From: Hymenobacter metallilatus
Lineage (GTDB): Bacteria; Bacteroidota; Bacteroidia; Cytophagales; Hymenobacteraceae
Direction: 5' to 3'
NCBI RefSeq assembly: GCF_003944705.1
Contig: NZ_RWIS01000002.1
Coordinates: 248,001 to 312,000 of the forward strand
DNA: 64,000 nt
Shown: positions 60,398-64,000 of the stretch, one piece after another
Layout: each line of letters starts with the position of its first letter
Position numbering within the stretch: the first letter of the stretch is position 1
Position numbers and translations under genes: made by a program
The notes under the pieces: model-generated
Seen by the model: only the letters and a program-made list of their open reading frames with translations
Databases searched by the model: none
What the model was told of the DNA's origin: nothing

Positions 60398-61774
60398 TTA
60401 CTTGTCCTTCGTAGCGGTTTCTTTGATGGGAGCTTCGGCGGTGGGCGCTTGCAGGCTGGGCGGGAAACCGTTGAGCTGCCGCCAGATTTCGTACCACACC
60501 GGTACCGAATCCAGAATAACCCAGCCGTACACACCCGAGCCCAGGCGCAGCTGCGCCGGCCAGGGGTGGTCCCGCTCGTGGTGACGGTCGGGGCGTACCA
60601 GCAGCCGGTACTTGCCATTGGTGCTGCTCACCACGTCAATCACCGTTACGGTGCCGCCAAACGTGCCCACCGCTACCGAGGGCCAGCCCGAAAACTGAAT
60701 GGCCGGCCAGCCATCAAACTGCAGCCGTACCTGGCGGCCGCGCTGAATCAGGGGGACATCCATGGCGCGCACGTACAGCTCGGCGGCCAGCACCGGGGCG
60801 TCGGGCTGCAGGGTGGCAATGGATTCACCTTCCTTAATGGTTTCGCCGATGCCGGCTTTGAGCGTGCGCACCACGTACCCGCTTTGGGGAGCCCGCACCA
60901 CGTACAGGGCCCGGCGCACATCCACGTTGGCAATTTTATTGCGCAAAGAGGCTACCTCGCCCTCCGAGGAAGCCCGGCTCGATACGGCGGAGCTACGGTC
61001 GGAGAGGGTTTTAGCCACATCCTGCTCGTACTTGGCACGCAGGTTACTCAGCTCAATCCGGGCGTTGGCTAAGGCCTGGCGGCTGCTGGCTACCTTGTTG
61101 CGGGCCGCCGTAACCTTCGCCAGATCCTCCTGCAGCTTCAGGCGGCGCGTTTCAATATCAGTGAGCGAAAACAACCCATTCTTGTAGCCTTCCTCGTAGC
61201 GGGCCAGCCGGGACTGGGCAATCTGGTAGAAGTTGGTGGCGGCCGCCAGCTCGGCCTGGTCGATGTTGAGGTAATTGGTGGCCTGCTCTATCTTATTACG
61301 GGCTGAAGACAGCTGCACTTCCAGGGTGGTACGCAGGGCCTGGAGCTGCTGGTCGGTGGCCTGAATTTTGGCGGCATTGGCGGCTACGTTGCCCCGTTTG
61401 GCGGCTAGCTGCTCGTTGAGGCGGGCCGGCAGGTTGGGGTCGAAGTACTCATCCTTGATTTCAGAAATGGTAAGGATAGTGTCCCCGCGCTTCACCAGCT
61501 GCCCTTCGCGCACGTTCCAGTGCTCGATGCGGCCGGCAATCTGGTTCTGCACGGTCTGGGGGCGGTCCTGGGGCCGCAGGGTAGTAAGGGTGCCCGTGCC
61601 CTGAATGGTCTGGCGCCAGGGCAGAAACAGTATAACCACAAACACCAGAGCCACTGCCAGCAGCACGCGGCCCAGCCGGCGGCCGCCTTTGGGGTCCAGC
61701 AGCTCCTGGTGGGAGAGTTTCAGCTCCTCGTCCCACACGGTGTTATCAATGGCGTGGTTGGATAGGTTAAGCAT
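60398..61774 (-). CDS. HlyD-family membrane fusion protein
   Basis: 458 residues from ATG 61774 (a second Met three codons earlier is possible). N-terminal TM (GRVLLAVALVFVVILFLPW, about 32-50), lipoyl half-motif (QIAGRIEHWNVREGQLVKRGDTIL), a long coiled coil (about 110-260) and the C-terminal beta-barrel (LYVVRAPQSGYVVRTLKAGIGETI). Periplasmic adaptor between an ABC transporter and TolC. It overlaps the ABC gene by 8 bases upstream. The C-terminal 60 residues extend past the usual barrel and end in a Pro/Thr-rich tail. Confidence 0.93.
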   Translation of the reverse strand: MLNLSNHAIDNTVWDEELKLSHQELLDPKGGRRLGRVLLAVALVFVVILFLPWRQTIQGTGTLTTLRPQDRPQTVQNQIAGRIEHWNVREGQLVKRGDTILTISEIKDEYFDPNLPARLNEQLAAKRGNVAANAAKIQATDQQLQALRTTLEVQLSSARNKIEQATNYLNIDQAELAAATNFYQIAQSRLARYEEGYKNGLFSLTDIETRRLKLQEDLAKVTAARNKVASSRQALANARIELSNLRAKYEQDVAKTLSDRSSAVSSRASSEGEVASLRNKIANVDVRRALYVVRAPQSGYVVRTLKAGIGETIKEGESIATLQPDAPVLAAELYVRAMDVPLIQRGRQVRLQFDGWPAIQFSGWPSVAVGTFGGTVTVIDVVSSTNGKYRLLVRPDRHHERDHPWPAQLRLGSGVYGWVILDSVPVWYEIWRQLNGFPPSLQAPTAEAPIKETATKDK

Positions 61775-62780
61775 GGGGCGCATCAGTTGTATGCTCTTCT
61801 ATCGGCAGGTCCGTGACAACGGCCAGCTTTTCTACGCCGGTCAGCATGTCAAAAATGGTGCTTACACCAGTCATAAGCTTCTCAATGGAGCCGCTGATCT
61901 GTACAATCAGTACCTCGGCGGCCACAAACTGCCCTAAGGTCATCTGCCGGGACACGACAAACAGCGTACCGGCAATCAGCAGGCCTGCCGTAAGCACGGT
62001 GCGCAGGGTGATGGCCCAGCCAAAGTATGATTTGAGCACCCGGAAGTGACCATTACGGGCCCGCAGGTAATCGGCCGTGAGCTCATCCGTGTACTCCAGG
62101 GCCAGTTGTTGCTCCGGGGCGTTATGCCGGAACTGGGGCAGGTTGCCGGCCACCTTTTCCAGCCAGTCCACGGTTTTGTACTTATACGATGATTCCTCCA
62201 GGCTGGTACGCAGGGCGCGGCGGTAGTTCAGCACATAAATCAACCCCAGAATAAGCAGGGTAGCCAGCCCGAAACCAATGAAAATGGGGTGGTAAAAGGA
62301 CAGCACAATGACGGCAAACAGAATCTGAAAGCCGGCAAACATCAGGTCAATCAGGAGCTTGGTAAGGCCCTTCTGCACCGTCAGGATATCGAAGAAGCGG
62401 TTTACCAGCTCCGGTGGGTTTTCACCCTCCAGCGCCTTAGGCTGAATGCGCGGTAACCGGTACGCAAACTCAATTGCTGCTTTGGCAAACAGCCGCTGCT
62501 CAATGGCCTCAACCAGGGTAAGCTGTCCTACCAGCAGCAGGCCACCCAGCAGTACCCCCAGCACCACTACCCCAATCAGAATATAGGTGGAGCTGAAAAC
62601 TGCACCCGTCGACACCAGGTTAAACACCGCCTGGGTGCCCAGCGGCAACGTAAGGCTAATCAGACCCGTGACGATGGCGTAGTAAAAGATGTAGCGGATG
62701 GAGCGTCGTTCCGTATCGAGCATACGGGTGAGGCGCTGCCACGGGGTGGGAGGCGGTAGATTGAGGGTTTTTGAGGCCAT
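61767..62780 (-). CDS. ABC transporter transmembrane subunit without ATPase domain
   Basis: 337 residues from ATG 62780. The sequence is the six-helix ABC exporter permease of type-I-secretion-like transporters (YIFYYAIVTGLISLTLPLGTQAVFNLV, FAKAAIEFAYRLPRI, DLMFAGFQILFAVIVLSFYHPIFIGF and more), but it stops soon after the last helix (DMLTGVEKLAVVTDLPIEE). No Walker A, signature or Walker B is present, and none of the lost domain survives downstream because the HlyD gene overlaps the stop. The ATPase must be supplied by another protein or the system works without one. Confidence 0.88.
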   Translation of the reverse strand: MASKTLNLPPPTPWQRLTRMLDTERRSIRYIFYYAIVTGLISLTLPLGTQAVFNLVSTGAVFSSTYILIGVVVLGVLLGGLLLVGQLTLVEAIEQRLFAKAAIEFAYRLPRIQPKALEGENPPELVNRFFDILTVQKGLTKLLIDLMFAGFQILFAVIVLSFYHPIFIGFGLATLLILGLIYVLNYRRALRTSLEESSYKYKTVDWLEKVAGNLPQFRHNAPEQQLALEYTDELTADYLRARNGHFRVLKSYFGWAITLRTVLTAGLLIAGTLFVVSRQMTLGQFVAAEVLIVQISGSIEKLMTGVSTIFDMLTGVEKLAVVTDLPIEEHTTDAPHA

Positions 62781-63132
62781 GTGGGGCAAACGAATAACTA
62801 AAGCACTTGCAGACAAACTGCACGCCGGGTCCAAATGGCTCCGGAGGCAATTGGTCCAGCCAGAGAGCAGTGGAGCAGAAACATTGGGAAAGCCAGAAAG
62901 TAGCTCCGCTTATCATCCACCTGCGCTAAGGCATACATCACTTTCCAACCACAAAAGTATAGCTCAGGTTATCGGCTTTGGATTTAATTGTGGTTAAAAT
63001 AGCATTAAATTAATTTAATGTCACGTATCAGGGACAGTAAGTTGATAATTCACAGTTTATAACGCTACCTACAACGCACTGTGGAAGCTCAACGGTAACA
63101 AGCTGCTTACCCTGAAAAAATAAGCCGCTGGG
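62781..63132. other. 352-base gap with no gene found
   Basis: AT-richer stretch between the ABC-TMD start and the metallo-beta-lactamase-fold stop, holding short poly-T/A runs (62990-63060) that fit a promoter. A 20-codon frame ending LKK at 63121 was noticed but has no support. Confidence 0.4.
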
Positions 63133-64000
63133 TTATTCCCAATCCTGCCAGCGCACTACTTCTCCCACGGTCGGAGCGTGCAGCTCGCCGCGCAACATAC
63201 CGCCGTTGGCTACCAGCTGCAGCTCCCGGAGGGGCTCGGAGGCTGGCTCGTCGCTGAGGTCAAAGGTGCCGTAGTGCATGGGTACGATGTGGCCGGCGCG
63301 CAGCAGGTTCACGGCTTTGGCTGCCTCGTGTGGGTTCACGTGGCTCAACTGCATCATGTAGGGCGGCTTGTACGCTCCAATAGGCATCAGTACAATATCG
63401 AGGGGGCCAAACTGCCGCTCTATTTCCTCGAAGTGGCCGGCCATGGCCGTGTCGCCGGCGAAGTAAATAGTGCGGCCATCGGGCAGGCGCAGCAGAAAGG
63501 AGCCCCACAACACCGTGTTCAGATCAAACAGCCCCCGGCGGTGCCAGTGGGAGGCGGGCAGGTAAAACAGCTCGAAGGGGGCGGCTGGCCCCAGGTCAAA
63601 CTGCTGCCACCAGCCTGCTTCCTGCACCGGTAGCCCCGGCACCATGCGCCCGGCCAAGCTTGCCATGCCTAAGGGGCCAAACGCCCGCAGCCCCGGATTC
63701 TGCCGCGCCAGCAGCCGCACCGATTTCTCGTCCAGATGGTCGCGGTGGCCGTGGCTGAGTAAGAGGTAATCGAGGCCAGTAAGCTGCTCCACCGGGCATG
63801 GCAGGGCGTGGCGACGACGCAGGCCCAGCGAGGAAACCAGCACCGGATCAAAGATGAGAAGCTTGCCGGCTACTCGCAGCAAAAAGGAAGCGTGGCCCAG
63901 CCACACCAGGCCCTCGTCCGGGCTCCGCAGAAACTCCGTGCAGTCTACTACCTCAGGCACCCAGGTATCAGCTTTTTTCTCCTCCTTCTGCGGATTCTTG
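63133..64000 (-). CDS. Metallo-beta-lactamase-fold hydrolase, 5' end cut by window
   Basis: At least 289 residues; the leftward frame is open to the right edge of the window, so the start lies beyond it. Metal-binding motif LLLSHGHRDHLDEKSV (about 66-82 of the visible part), GDTAMAG (Asp ligand) and a further His in HVNPHEAAKAVNLL and PMHYGTFDL. This is the N-acyl-phosphatidylethanolamine-phospholipase-D-like / UlaG branch of the fold. Hydrolyses a phosphodiester or amide, with the substrate unknown. A possible internal GTG start at 63960 would give a 275-residue product, but the upstream residues are in the same conserved register. Confidence 0.88.
   Translation of the reverse strand, partial: KNPQKEEKKADTWVPEVVDCTEFLRSPDEGLVWLGHASFLLRVAGKLLIFDPVLVSSLGLRRRHALPCPVEQLTGLDYLLLSHGHRDHLDEKSVRLLARQNPGLRAFGPLGMASLAGRMVPGLPVQEAGWWQQFDLGPAAPFELFYLPASHWHRRGLFDLNTVLWGSFLLRLPDGRTIYFAGDTAMAGHFEEIERQFGPLDIVLMPIGAYKPPYMMQLSHVNPHEAAKAVNLLRAGHIVPMHYGTFDLSDEPASEPLRELQLVANGGMLRGELHAPTVGEVVRWQDWE

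Noticed and set aside
63061..63123. Short frame NATYNALWKLNG...LKK before the metallo-beta-lactamase-fold gene
   Set aside because: Only about 20 codons with no start or signal peptide; possibly a sorting-domain scrap but too short to call.
1..64000. tRNA or rRNA genes, prophage, insertion-sequence transposases
   Set aside because: None recognised on either strand by reading the sequence and the translated frames; a dedicated tRNA scan would settle short RNA genes.

Overview
The window looks like chromosomal DNA from a Cytophagales bacterium of the Hymenobacter type (Bacteroidota). Composition is GC-rich (about 60% by eye). The diagnostic content is a giant surface protein and a stray fragment with type IX secretion (T9SS) sorting domains, a TonB-dependent receptor with an N-terminal carboxypeptidase-regulatory-like domain, several families typical of Bacteroidota (DUF2911, DUF3667, DUF547, DUF2461, secreted S1/P1-like and zinc phospholipase C-like proteins), and -7 promoter boxes of the TAnnTTTG type. 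No rRNA, tRNA, CRISPR array, prophage or intact insertion sequence was seen. Genus-level assignment is inference.

Layout. 1-8 kb: a cut-off membrane gene, a secreted phospholipase C-like protein, then a leftward RND efflux operon (membrane fusion protein, pump, TolC). 8-13 kb: a Cys-less alkyltransferase-like protein, an unknown secreted protein and a TonB-dependent receptor. 13-17 kb: a leftward signalling cluster made of a response regulator with no output domain, its histidine kinase, and two copies of a cassette that pairs a 7-TM protein with a small Cys-rich protein; this is the best candidate here for an undescribed system. 17-25 kb: exonuclease VII (xseB, xseA), an M13 metallopeptidase lipoprotein, a small lipoprotein, a cyclophilin, a T9SS-domain remnant, an S1/P1-like hydrolase and a protein-kinase-like unknown. 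25.7-32.3 kb: one 2187-residue T9SS surface protein with an AT-rich leader. 32.6-43.5 kb: housekeeping and conserved unknown genes (CinA/PncC, amidohydrolase, acyl-CoA-binding protein, CDGSH protein, GNAT, deoxynucleoside kinase, DUF2461, DUF547, MOSC, DUF3667, YitT). 43.7-51.6 kb: a subtilase, a TonB_C-like secreted protein, a mosaic PIG-L deacetylase, a PAP2 remnant bracketed by inverted repeats, and an SSS symporter coupled to a 46-residue membrane protein. 51.7-64 kb: DUF2911, paired YcxB-like proteins, an ExbD-like protein, an ABC exporter, a TonB_C protein, a second SSS symporter, a type-I-secretion-like operon whose ABC subunit has no ATPase domain, and a cut-off metallo-beta-lactamase-fold hydrolase.

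Most genes are independent single units. Clear operons are the RND pump, xseAB, kinase-regulator, YcxB pair and the ABC-TMD/HlyD/TolC set. Intergenic spaces are unusually rich in inverted repeats. One family of about 107-117 bp palindromic elements has three full copies (two in inverted orientation around a broken gene), and several other spaces carry long inverted repeats unrelated in sequence to one another.
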